Of a stretch of DNA of 64,000 bases, positions 47,193 to 55,349 are shown piece by piece. Below the pieces are notes generated by a model. That model worked only from the letters and a program-made list of their open reading frames with translations. It did no database searches and was not told the origin of the DNA. Numbering within the stretch: position 1 is the stretch's first letter; the number at the start of each line of letters is the position of its first letter. The DNA comes from Sphaerisporangium sp. TRM90804 (GTDB lineage: Bacteria > Actinomycetota > Actinomycetes > Streptosporangiales > Streptosporangiaceae). A program made the position numbers and the translations under genes. The DNA is taken from positions 248,001-312,000 of the forward strand of contig NZ_JARWAC010000016.1 in the NCBI RefSeq assembly GCF_029846175.1, in the 5' to 3' direction.

Positions 47193-48179
47193 TTAGGTGC
47201 GCACGGTGCGCAGGACGAGCTGCTCCACCTCGCGCGCGCAGCCCCATGACATGCCGACGGCGACGCCGCTGTGCCCGTAGTTGTGGATCACGCGGGCGCC
47301 CTCGACGACCTCCTCCTCCAGGCGGATCTCGGGACGGGCGGCGCGCAGGCCGACCTCCACGCCGAGCACCCGCGCGTCGGCGATGCGCGGCTCGACGGCG
47401 GCGCACCGGGCGATGATCTGCTCGGTCTGGGCGGGGTCGGGCTCCAGGCTCCAGTCGCCCCGGCCGGCGTTGCCGCCGAGGATCAGCCGGTCGCCGTGCG
47501 GCATGAAGTGGGTGGTGGCCGCGCCCCTGCTGAACTCGAAGAAGTACGTCTCCAGGCCGGGGTTCTCGACGATCACGTGCTGCCCGCGCACGGGGACGAC
47601 CTTCGGGTCGGCCGCGAAGTGGTGGGCGTACGCGCCCGTGGCGTTGACGACCACGGGGGCCTCGGCCGCCGCCTCCCGGAGCGACCCGACGCGGCCGGTC
47701 GTCATGGTGCCGCCGGCGGCGGTGAACCTGCCGGTCAGGTGGTCGAGGTAGCGGTGCATGTCGACGATCGGCAGCGACATCCAGAACGCCACGGGGAACC
47801 CCGCGCGCTCCTCGGGGGAGCAGTCGCGGTAGCCGGGCAGGCTCCGCGTCCAGGTGGTGTCCTGGATCTCCGCCTTGCTGGCCCACCGGCCCGGGGTGAT
47901 CCGAACGCCCGTCTCCGGGCGTTCGGCCAGCGCGCCGAACTCCTCCAGGCTCGTCCGGTGCCAGCGCAGCGTCGTCTCGTACGGGGCCCAGTTCGGGGCC
48001 TCGGCGGGGTCGGCGATCGCCGGGCCGCCGAGCACGGCCGCGGCGACGGCGGAGGTCGTGCGCCGCGGAGGGTCGATCGCCTGGATGTGGACCGCGAGCC
48101 CCTGTTCCGCCAGGCACACGGCCGTGGTCAGCCCGGTCACCCCGGCGCCGACGACCAGTACATCTGCGCGCTGTGCCAC
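47193..48179 (-). CDS. FAD-dependent D-amino-acid oxidase-like enzyme
   Basis: A 328-residue DAO-family flavoprotein. The FAD motif VLVVGAGVTGL is at the N-terminus, NATGAYA lies in the middle, and the C-terminus has HNYGHSGVAVGMSWGCA, the DAAO signature region. It would oxidise a D-amino acid or a related amine to the imino/keto acid with H2O2, in the cytoplasm. The gene sits between the KAS III-like pair and the carrier-protein ligase. Sarcosine/glycine oxidase activity is an alternative within the same fold. Confidence 0.85.
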   Translation of the reverse strand: MAQRADVLVVGAGVTGLTTAVCLAEQGLAVHIQAIDPPRRTTSAVAAAVLGGPAIADPAEAPNWAPYETTLRWHRTSLEEFGALAERPETGVRITPGRWASKAEIQDTTWTRSLPGYRDCSPEERAGFPVAFWMSLPIVDMHRYLDHLTGRFTAAGGTMTTGRVGSLREAAAEAPVVVNATGAYAHHFAADPKVVPVRGQHVIVENPGLETYFFEFSRGAATTHFMPHGDRLILGGNAGRGDWSLEPDPAQTEQIIARCAAVEPRIADARVLGVEVGLRAARPEIRLEEEVVEGARVIHNYGHSGVAVGMSWGCAREVEQLVLRTVRT

Positions 48180-48271
48180 GCGACTTCCTCCTTGACCGGG
48201 GGGCAGAGCCCCACATCTACCGAACGGATGGACTGCGACGGAACTGGATGGGAGTCAGGGGCGGCGGCCGG

Positions 48272-49312
48272 TCACTCGCGGCGGACCGCCATGCACGACC
48301 AGGTGAAGCCGTTGCCCACGTTGAGCAGCAGGGCGACCTCTCCGGGGGAGAGCCGGTTGCCGGCGTCCAGGTCGGCGAGGTTGGCGATGGAGTCACCGGC
48401 GCCCAGGTGGCCGGTGTCGCGGCCCAGGTCGATCACCTCGGCGTGCCGCAGGCCGGTCTCCTCCAGCGGCACCTTGAACAGCTCCGCCTGCGCGCCCGAG
48501 CCGATGCGGGGCAGCGTCAGCAGCCGCACCCGCCGGTCCTCCGGCGTCAGGCCGGCGTCGGCGAGCGCCCGCAGCACGGCCTTCTTGACGGACTGGCGCA
48601 CGGTGGCGACGAAGCGCAGCATGTCGCCGGAGGCCCGGAACGCCAGCTTCGAGCGGCGGACGCTGATCGTGCTGGAGTGGGAGCGCGGGGCCGGGCTGAA
48701 CGGGTCGTCGCCGCGGTAGAGGATCTCGAACTCCGGCGCGCTGACCGACGCGACGGACAGCAGCCGGTAGGGCCCTCCGGCGCGGTCGAGCAGCAGCGCG
48801 GTGGCGCCGTCGCCGTAGACGACGTCGAAGTCGCTGCCCCAGCGGTCGAAGCCGGGGGCCGCGAAGCGGTCGGCGGTGGTGACCAGTGCGCGGTCGACGG
48901 CCGGATCGGCGATCATGCGGGTGACGGCGACTTCCAGGGCGGCTATGCAGCCGTTGGAGGTCTGCTGGACGCCGACGGGTAACGCGTTGCGGGCGCCGAG
49001 CTGGTGGGCGACGTAGTGCGGTGGCGACCAGAAGTCGTGTCCCTGGTGGTACAGCCACGAGTGGGCCACCATCCCGAGCTCCTCGCCGTCCCAGCCCGCC
49101 TCGGCCAGCGCCTTCTGGCCGGCCAGCACCGCCATCTCGGGCGCGGAGTGGTCGGCGCTCTCCGCCACCTGGCGGTAGCCCAGGCGCGCGGCCATCTGCT
49201 CGTCGACCCGCCCTTGCGCCATCGCGTCGGCCATGGTGTGCCGCCGGGGCGGCAGCCACGCGACCGCGGCGGCGATGCCCGGCGGCTCGGCGAGGGGTGG
49301 GGAGAGTCTCAT
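48272..49312 (-). CDS. KAS III (FabH)-like ketosynthase/acyltransferase, copy 1
   Basis: A 346-residue thiolase-fold protein. The nucleophile is C122 in SNGCIAALE. The second catalytic block reads DTGHLGAGDS (H302) where FabH has its NxGNxS asparagine segment, and the FabH HQANxR block is replaced by LPRIGSG, so the Cys-His-Asn triad is altered. Such divergence is typical of KAS III-like acyltransferases that form esters, amides or C-C bonds in secondary metabolism. AGGAGG lies before ATG 49312. It is closely similar to the tandem copy at 49543-50580, including about 30 bases of leader. Confidence 0.8.
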   Translation of the reverse strand: MRLSPPLAEPPGIAAAVAWLPPRRHTMADAMAQGRVDEQMAARLGYRQVAESADHSAPEMAVLAGQKALAEAGWDGEELGMVAHSWLYHQGHDFWSPPHYVAHQLGARNALPVGVQQTSNGCIAALEVAVTRMIADPAVDRALVTTADRFAAPGFDRWGSDFDVVYGDGATALLLDRAGGPYRLLSVASVSAPEFEILYRGDDPFSPAPRSHSSTISVRRSKLAFRASGDMLRFVATVRQSVKKAVLRALADAGLTPEDRRVRLLTLPRIGSGAQAELFKVPLEETGLRHAEVIDLGRDTGHLGAGDSIANLADLDAGNRLSPGEVALLLNVGNGFTWSCMAVRRE

Positions 49313-49542
49313 GGGCGGGCCTCCTGTCGTCTGGCGCCCGTTCACCGCCCTCTCGGCGGCCGATTCCCGGGCCGTTCGCCGGTGGGGCCGGGGAAAACAC
49401 AACGTTTATGAATATCGCGCGATACGTGACGTTCTATGGTTTTCCGACATCGAGCCCCCGGGCCGGGAGAACTGCCGAGAAAAGCATCTTCTTTCGCCCG
49501 GCCCGGCGCTTCAAGCGCGGCGCCGCCGCACAGGGGTACCCC

Positions 49543-50580
49543 TTATTCACGCCGGACCGCGATGCACGACCAGGTGAACCCATTGCCGGTGTTGAGCAGC
49601 AGGGCGACCTCGCCCGGCGCCAGGACGTTGCCGGCGTCCAGATCGGCGAGGTTGGCGACCGAGTCGCCCGCGCCCAGGTGGCCGGTGTCGCGGCCCAGCT
49701 CCAGGATCTCGGTGTGGCGCAGCCCCAGCTCCTCCAGCGCGGGGGTGAAGAACCGCGCCAGCGGCTCGGCGCCGATGCGCGGCAGCGTCAGGCACCGCAG
49801 CCGCGGGTCCTCGGGGGTCAGCCCGGACTCGGCGATCGCCTGCCGCACCGCCTGCTGCACCGACGTGTGCAGCGTGGCGCCGAACAGGGGGATGCCGCCG
49901 GTGTTCCGGAACGCCTGCTTGGTGCGGCGGACGTCGATCGGCGCCGAGTGCGCCAGCGGCGCCGCGCTGAACGCGTCGTCCCCCCGGTGCAGCAGCTCGA
50001 ACTCCGGCGCGTTCATGGAGACGATCGACAACAGCCGGTAGGGCCCCCCGGCGCGGTCGAGCAGCAGCGCGGTGGCGCCGTCGCCGTACGCGACGTCGAA
50101 GTCGCTGGTCCACTTGTCGAAGCCTGGCAGCGAGAAGCGGTCGGCGGTGGTGACCAGCACGCGGTCGACGTCCGGGTCGGCGATCATGCGGGTGACGGCG
50201 ACCTCAAGCGCGGCGACGCAGCCGTTGGAGGTCTGCTGGACGCCGACGGGCAGCGCGTTGCGGGCGCCCACCTGGTGGGCGACGTAGTGCGGTGGCGACC
50301 AGAAGTCGTGCCCCTGGTGGTATAGCCACGAATGCGCGACCATCCCGAGTTGGTCGCCGTCCCAGCCGGCATCGGCCAGTGCCTTCTGCGCGGCCAGGAC
50401 GGCCATCTCGGGGGCGGAGTGGTCCGCGCTCTCGCACAGGCTGCGGTAGCCCAGGCGCGCGGCCATCCGCTCGTCCAGGCCGCCCGCCAGCGCGTCCTCG
50501 ATCGTGTGGCGCCCCGGCGGCAGCCACGCGACCGCGGCCGCGATGCCCGGCGGCTCGGCGAGGGGTGGGGACAGTCTCAT
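49543..50580 (-). CDS. KAS III (FabH)-like ketosynthase/acyltransferase, copy 2
   Basis: A 345-residue paralogue of the gene at 48272-49312, with the same first 22 residues and the same AGGAGG leader. C121 (SNGCVAALE), LPRIG and DTGHLGAGDS are conserved. Differences concentrate around residues 185-240 (for example the RRTKQAFRNTGGIPLFG region), which may reflect a different acyl or acceptor pocket. The copies are separated by 230 bases without a gene. It is the first gene of the minus-strand run reaching the carrier protein at 45968. Heterodimer formation by the two copies is possible. Confidence 0.8.
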   Translation of the reverse strand: MRLSPPLAEPPGIAAAVAWLPPGRHTIEDALAGGLDERMAARLGYRSLCESADHSAPEMAVLAAQKALADAGWDGDQLGMVAHSWLYHQGHDFWSPPHYVAHQVGARNALPVGVQQTSNGCVAALEVAVTRMIADPDVDRVLVTTADRFSLPGFDKWTSDFDVAYGDGATALLLDRAGGPYRLLSIVSMNAPEFELLHRGDDAFSAAPLAHSAPIDVRRTKQAFRNTGGIPLFGATLHTSVQQAVRQAIAESGLTPEDPRLRCLTLPRIGAEPLARFFTPALEELGLRHTEILELGRDTGHLGAGDSVANLADLDAGNVLAPGEVALLLNTGNGFTWSCIAVRRE

Positions 50581-50863
50581 GGGCGGGCCTCCTGTCGACT
50601 CTGGCGCCCGGACGCCGCCGACCGTCGCGCGACGAGGCGGCTCCTCCGGCGGCGTCGTCGATCCTGAAAGATCGGTCAGTAGGCTTCGTGTAGTATGCGC
50701 GAGCCTTCGAACGGGGGTCAACGGTGCAAAGAAGCAGGTCAAACAGGCCGGTGGCGCGCGGGGAGCGGGGACGCCCGCCGGTGTGAGACGTCCGGCGCGC
50801 GAGGGGCCGCCGGCGGCCCGCCAGGCGCGCTCCGTATCGAGATCGAAGCGAATCGAGGTCGAG

Positions 50864-51331
50864 ATGGTGCCCGAACAGACCACCAGCCGGGACGATCTGC
50901 CGCCGGTCCAGGTGCAGCCCATCGGTTACGTGGTGACCGGTTACGACCGGCCCGAGGTCGCGCCCCCGCAGGCCACCGAGAACTTCGGCGAGCGAGCCAG
51001 CCTCGTGGTCTACGAACGGTACGCCGACGGCCTGTCGGGCCTGGAGAACTGCCCGCACATCTGGCTGGTGACCTGGCTGCACTCCCAGCGTGAGGACGAG
51101 GCCGCCGAGCTGCGCTGCGTCCCGCGCGGCCTCACCGGCACCGGCGAACGCCGAGGCGTCTTCTCCACCCGCTCGCCGAACCGCCCCAGCCGGCTGGGCA
51201 TGAGCCTGGTCCGCGTGGCCGAGATCGACGGCAACGTCATCCACTTCTACGGCGTCGACCTCGTCGACGGCACCCCCGTTCTGGACATCAAGCCCTGGGT
51301 CCGCGGCACCGACGTCCCGCCCCGGGGGTGA
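50864..51331 (+). CDS. TrmO/TsaA-like SAM-dependent methyltransferase
   Basis: A 155-residue protein of the TsaA/TrmO family. Diagnostic stretches are GVFSTRSPNRPSRLG, NCPHIWLVTWLH and VLDIKPWV. TrmO methylates N6-threonylcarbamoyl-adenosine 37 of tRNA-Thr; small relatives occur in biosynthetic clusters, where they methylate other substrates. The ATG at 50864 follows GAGGTCGAG. It lies on the plus strand between two minus-strand blocks of the cluster and may be cluster-specific. A plain housekeeping tRNA enzyme cannot be excluded. Confidence 0.78.
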   Translation: MVPEQTTSRDDLPPVQVQPIGYVVTGYDRPEVAPPQATENFGERASLVVYERYADGLSGLENCPHIWLVTWLHSQREDEAAELRCVPRGLTGTGERRGVFSTRSPNRPSRLGMSLVRVAEIDGNVIHFYGVDLVDGTPVLDIKPWVRGTDVPPRG

Positions 51332-51437
51332 GCCCCCGGGCCCCGGCGGTGACGCCCGGGTCCACGGGCGCGCACGAGGACGCCCGGCCCGGGGTGGGAC
51401 GTCCGGGGAGACGTGCCACCGCGGCCGGCGCGTCGCG

Positions 51438-52874
51438 TCAGGCGGTGACGGCTCCGGCGTGCGCCGGGAGGCGCTCCGCCGTCTGCGCGCCGGCGGCGAT
51501 GCCGTAGGCGCGGACCTCCATGAGGTCCTGGCTCAGGTAGCCGTCGTGCGGGCTGGTCGGCCCGGCCGCGTGGGTGGGCAGGCCACCGTAGACGACCTTG
51601 CGGATCGACGGCTCGCGCAGCGCCAGCGCCGCCAGGCCGGGGTCGTCGCCGAGCACCGACAGCGCCAGGGTGTCGCGCAGCGGCTCGATCGGGTTGCCCC
51701 GGCTCCAGGGCAGCACCCAGACGCACGGGAAGGGAAGCTCGACGCGGCCCCCGGGGTGGTCGGCGCGGTCGCACACCAGGACGGCGGGGCGCAGCGCCGC
51801 CGAGCCGTCGCCGAGGTCGGCCAGCGGGCCCTCGGGGTGGCGGGCCCCCGCGAGGTCGACCGCGCCCGCGAGCCGCGACTCCAGGTGCGCGCGCATGGCC
51901 CGCGCCTGCTCCACCGGCAGCACGGGCAGCTCGGCGTCCGGCGACTGCGGCGGAGCGGCCACCATGGCCCCGAGCCGCCGGGCGATGGCCTCGCCCAGCT
52001 CGGCCGGGTCGCCGTCGGTGAAGACCGCGCTGGCGTTGGTGCACCGCAGCCCGGCGTCGTAGGCCACCGAGTCGCAGATGGAGTCGACCACCCGCTCGGT
52101 GATCTCGCCGGTGTGCAGGATCTTGGACCGTCCCGGGCCGCGCAGGATCACCCGCCGGTCGGATCCGTACCGCTTGACGGCGGCGTCGCCGCCGAAGACC
52201 AGGCTCAGGTCGGAGGCCTTGACCAGCGCGTCCCCGGTGGCGTGCCCGCCGGGCAGCAGCGAGAGCCGCGACGGCTCGACGCCCGCCTCCAGCGCCGCGA
52301 GGATCAGCCGCGACGGGGTGAACGGGTCCCTGGTGCCCGGGCGGATCACGAGCTGGTACCCGTACGCCAGGGCGTGCACCCACTGGGTGTGGGTGCCGGG
52401 GTTGTTGCTCGGCGCGATCACCGACAGGATGTCGCCGCGGCGCAGCCACATGGGCCTGATCTCCCCGGCCCGCACCCCGCCCGCGGTGCCCGCCGGGCGC
52501 TCGGCGGCCACCCGTTCGCCGACGTTCGCGCAGGTCGCCGCCATGTCCTCCAGCGAGTGCCGCGCCACCTTGATGGGGATGCCGCCGGCGCGGGCCTGGG
52601 CCTGGCAGTAGTCGTCGGGTGTCATGCCGCCGAGCGTCGCCGTGGCGAACAGCCGGCCGGCCAGCCGCAGCGTCTCGGGGTCGGGCGCGGGCGCGGCGCC
52701 GAGCGGGTGGCGCCGCCGCAGCTCCGAGACGGTCAGCGACGCGGCCAGCGGCGGAGCGGTGTCCACCTCGGCGATCGGCGTGCCGTCGACGCCGCGCAGC
52801 GGCGTCGTCTCGGCCGACGAGGCGACCCTGCCCGCCCTGATCACCGAGACCTTGTACGGGGCTTCGCCGCTCAT
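51438..52874 (-). CDS. LuxC-like acyl reductase (aldehyde dehydrogenase superfamily)
   Basis: A 478-residue protein of the acyl-CoA reductase (LuxC) branch of the aldehyde dehydrogenases. Segments include SVIAPSNNPGTHTQWVHALAYGY (substrate/cofactor domain), the catalytic C278 in DAGLRCTNASAVF, and PFCVWVLPWSRGNP-like sequence (PFPCVWVLPWS) near the end. LuxC reduces an enzyme-bound acyl group to the aldehyde with NADPH. The start ATG overlaps the stop of the LuxE-like gene (52871-52876), so the pair is made together, as in lux-type fatty-acid reductases. Here the substrate could be an aminoacyl or keto-acyl thioester. Confidence 0.8.
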   Translation of the reverse strand: MSGEAPYKVSVIRAGRVASSAETTPLRGVDGTPIAEVDTAPPLAASLTVSELRRRHPLGAAPAPDPETLRLAGRLFATATLGGMTPDDYCQAQARAGGIPIKVARHSLEDMAATCANVGERVAAERPAGTAGGVRAGEIRPMWLRRGDILSVIAPSNNPGTHTQWVHALAYGYQLVIRPGTRDPFTPSRLILAALEAGVEPSRLSLLPGGHATGDALVKASDLSLVFGGDAAVKRYGSDRRVILRGPGRSKILHTGEITERVVDSICDSVAYDAGLRCTNASAVFTDGDPAELGEAIARRLGAMVAAPPQSPDAELPVLPVEQARAMRAHLESRLAGAVDLAGARHPEGPLADLGDGSAALRPAVLVCDRADHPGGRVELPFPCVWVLPWSRGNPIEPLRDTLALSVLGDDPGLAALALREPSIRKVVYGGLPTHAAGPTSPHDGYLSQDLMEVRAYGIAAGAQTAERLPAHAGAVTA

Positions 52875-53980
52875 CAGTAGACCCCCTCGATGACGGCCTT
52901 GGCGGCGACCTCGGCGGGCCGCACGTCGGAGACCTCGATGCCGGGGTAGCCTGCGGCCGGCGCCCGCCGCGTGACCATGTCGCGCTCGGCCGTCGGGGGC
53001 ATGAAGAACTCCCGTGTCAGCGAGGTGATCTTCACGCGGCCGCGCTCGTCCACGCCCACCGGCCGGTCGGTCTCGACCGGGTCGACGACCTCCATCACGG
53101 TGTAGGGGAAGAACGGCCGGAAGACGCACGGCGAGGCGTCGCCCTCCCTGCGGGTGCGCTGCGGGGCCATGCCCATCATCGTGTTGCCGTACGCCCCGGC
53201 GAAGGTCGCCTCGGGGAACGCCTCCTGCTCCAGCAGGCGCAGCGTCTCGGCGTCCATGCTGGTGCCGCCCCAGATCACGCCGCGCACCTTGTCGCCGAGC
53301 ACTTTGTAGACGTCGTGGCGGGCCACGATCGACTCCAGCACGCGCGGCGTCGTGGAGACCGCCCGGATGTCCTGCGACAGCAGCACGTCCTTGACCTGGT
53401 CGAGGATGTGGTCCACGTACAGCTTCGACTCGTCCTCGCGGCCGTTGGCGATGCACCGCCTGACCCACCGCGGGTCGAGGTCGACGAAGAAGGGGGTGAA
53501 GCCGCGCAGCTCCGACAGGTTGCCGATGTTCTTGGCCATGATGTGCGGACCGGTGGGGCCGATGTGCAGCCATCCGGCCTGCCCGTCGCCGGTCGGGAAC
53601 CCCTGCTCGTCGAGGTGCAGGTTCTGGAACTCGATGTTGCGCCGCCGCGAGGTCGCGTCGACGATGCGCTTGGGCGCCCCGGTCGCGCCGCCGGACTCGT
53701 AGACGCCGAAGCGCCCGGGCCGGCCGGCGCACCCGCGAGGGATCAGCGTCTGGGCGGGAATGGAGCTCCAGTCGACCGGCACGGCGTCGAAGAGCCGCAG
53801 GTCGTCGTAGGTCCTGACGTCGGTCAGCGGGTCGAAGCCGAGCCCCGGCGCGCGGCCGACCCAGTACGGGCTCCCCGTGGCGGGCGAGAAGTGCCACGTC
53901 ATCGTCGCCACGACCAGCTCGTCCAGGTCGGGCGTCGTGTCGACGGGCGCCTCGAACACGGCGGCGAAGTCATCGGACAT
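52874..53980 (-). CDS. LuxE/PaaK-like acyl-activating enzyme (acyl-protein synthetase-like)
   Basis: A 368-residue adenylate-forming enzyme. The P-loop ESGGATGAPK (about 94-103) and the later GVIWGGTSMDAETLRLLEQE and YGNTMMGMA blocks fit LuxE/phenylacetate-CoA-ligase-like proteins. LuxE activates a fatty acid with ATP and hands it to LuxC. It is therefore paired with the LuxC-like gene directly downstream. A PaaK-type CoA ligase is the main alternative. It follows the FmdE-like gene by 68 bases. Confidence 0.78.
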   Translation of the reverse strand: MSDDFAAVFEAPVDTTPDLDELVVATMTWHFSPATGSPYWVGRAPGLGFDPLTDVRTYDDLRLFDAVPVDWSSIPAQTLIPRGCAGRPGRFGVYESGGATGAPKRIVDATSRRRNIEFQNLHLDEQGFPTGDGQAGWLHIGPTGPHIMAKNIGNLSELRGFTPFFVDLDPRWVRRCIANGREDESKLYVDHILDQVKDVLLSQDIRAVSTTPRVLESIVARHDVYKVLGDKVRGVIWGGTSMDAETLRLLEQEAFPEATFAGAYGNTMMGMAPQRTRREGDASPCVFRPFFPYTVMEVVDPVETDRPVGVDERGRVKITSLTREFFMPPTAERDMVTRRAPAAGYPGIEVSDVRPAEVAAKAVIEGVY

Positions 53981-54048
53981 TTGGGCTGCCTTTCTCGGTC
54001 GTCGCGGCGGCCGCCGGCGTGGACACGCCGCGCGGCCGCCGGGCGGGC

Positions 54049-54744
54049 TCAGTGCTGGTGTGCGTAGCTGTGGCCATGACCGTGGCCGTGCCCGTGGACG
54101 TGTCCGTGCCCGTGACCGTGGTCCGCGTGGTCGGCGGGCAGCTCCCCGCCGTGCGCGTCGAGGTGGCAGGGCGGGCACAGGTTCTGCCCGCGGTGGTTGT
54201 GCAGCAGGCCGGCGCTGGTCTGCTCGGCGCACCCGTCACAGGGCGCGAACGGCTGCAGCTTCTTGGCGCGCGGCGGCTCGCCGGTGACCGGCTCGACCGC
54301 CAGGATGTCGTCCACCGGAGCGGTGAGGATGCGCTGGATCCGGGTCGACTGCGACTCGAAGAAACGCGCGTTCTCCTCCGCGGTCGCGGCGCCGGTCTCC
54401 ACCTTGCGCGCCAGCGCCCAGATCTCCTCGCTGCGGAAGACGTCGCTGCCGGGCTTGGCGGAGACGCGGATCCCGGTGCCGTCGGCGGGGCTCCAGAAGG
54501 TGAACGCCACCTTCCCGTTGTCCTCGTGCAGCAGGTTGCGCTTGCCGAAGGTGCACCCGCTGAGCACCTGGACGGCGTCGGCGGCGCACGCGTCGGTCTC
54601 ACCGACGGCCACGAGCCGGTTGGCCTGGGTGTCCCTGCCGTAGATCGAGACCGCGAGCATGGCGATGCGCGTGCCCACCGCGGCCCCTGGGCACTCGTGG
54701 CCGTGGAAGCGGATGACCGCGTCGTACTGTTCGGTGAGATCCAT
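54049..54744 (-). CDS. FmdE-family protein with zinc-finger and His-rich tail
   Basis: A 231-residue protein. The N-terminus carries HGHECPG (H14, H16, C18) and DAC (C53), the metal-binding pattern of the FmdE family (formylmethanofuran dehydrogenase subunit E-like). C169/C172 and C190/C193 form a probable zinc ribbon. The last 25 residues are almost all His, Gly and Asp (HGHGHGHVHGHGHGHGH), a likely metal reservoir. The start overlaps the stop of the JAMM gene (54744-54747). The enzymatic role of these proteins is not established; metal delivery or a metalloenzyme for the pathway are both possible. Confidence 0.75.
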   Translation of the reverse strand: MDLTEQYDAVIRFHGHECPGAAVGTRIAMLAVSIYGRDTQANRLVAVGETDACAADAVQVLSGCTFGKRNLLHEDNGKVAFTFWSPADGTGIRVSAKPGSDVFRSEEIWALARKVETGAATAEENARFFESQSTRIQRILTAPVDDILAVEPVTGEPPRAKKLQPFAPCDGCAEQTSAGLLHNHRGQNLCPPCHLDAHGGELPADHADHGHGHGHVHGHGHGHGHSYAHQH

Positions 54745-55349
54745 CAGATTCCTTCCCTGAGGGTCGCGGCGATGCGGGGGAGCGCCGGCGAGCGCACCTC
54801 GGCCTCCCGGTCGTTGTCGCCCTCGAAGAAGGCCCGCACCGACGTGTCGTGCAGGTCGACCGCGGAGACGATGAAGGTCCACTGGCCGGAGCCCTCGGCC
54901 AGCACCCGGTCGAGGCGCGTGCAGGTGTCTCGGCGCGGGTCGTGCGGCCAGGGGACGCGGTGGGTGTGGTAGTTGCCGAAGACGACCAGATCGTTGTCGT
55001 CGCAGAAGCGCTCGATCGCCAGCAGCTCGGCCGGGTGGGCGATCCACCCGCGTTGCTCGTTGGGCGTCTGCGAGGGGATGGCGTGCTGGTCGACCAGCTC
55101 GTCCATGTCGTCGCTGTGCGAGGGGTCGCGCCGCAGGTTGAACATGAGCGGGAACACCCCGGTCACCTGCATGGTGGTGCCGCGCTGGCGTCCGAGCAGC
55201 ATGCCGAACGCCTTGCGCTCGTGCGTCTCGCCCTCCAGGTAGTGCCCGGTGAGCTTACGGACGACGTGCCCGGCGATGGCCGCGAAGATCGGGCGTGGCA
55301 GCACGATGTCGGTGACGTCGCCCAGCGTCACCAGGGTGTCGGACGTCAA
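54744..55349 (-). CDS. JAB1/MPN (JAMM) domain metalloprotease-like protein
   Basis: A 201-residue protein with a JAMM-type zinc site: H128-T-H130, ten residues, D141 (HTHRVPWPHDPRRD), and an upstream Glu around 41-44. The Ser of the consensus HxHx7SxxD is Pro138. JAMM proteins cleave isopeptide bonds or trim ubiquitin-like carrier proteins; some biosynthetic clusters use them on sulfur-carrier proteins (QbsD type). I take TTG at 55349 as start because TTGA overlaps the stop of the PurB-like gene, matching the 4-base overlaps of this operon. No ubiquitin-like partner is seen nearby. Confidence 0.7.
   Translation of the reverse strand: MTSDTLVTLGDVTDIVLPRPIFAAIAGHVVRKLTGHYLEGETHERKAFGMLLGRQRGTTMQVTGVFPLMFNLRRDPSHSDDMDELVDQHAIPSQTPNEQRGWIAHPAELLAIERFCDDNDLVVFGNYHTHRVPWPHDPRRDTCTRLDRVLAEGSGQWTFIVSAVDLHDTSVRAFFEGDNDREAEVRSPALPRIAATLREGI

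Noticed and set aside
52874-54232. Extended LuxE-like start upstream of 53980
   Set aside because: The upstream part is Arg/Pro-rich shadow sequence overlapping the end of the FmdE-like gene; MSDDFAAVFEAP at 53980 is the natural start.
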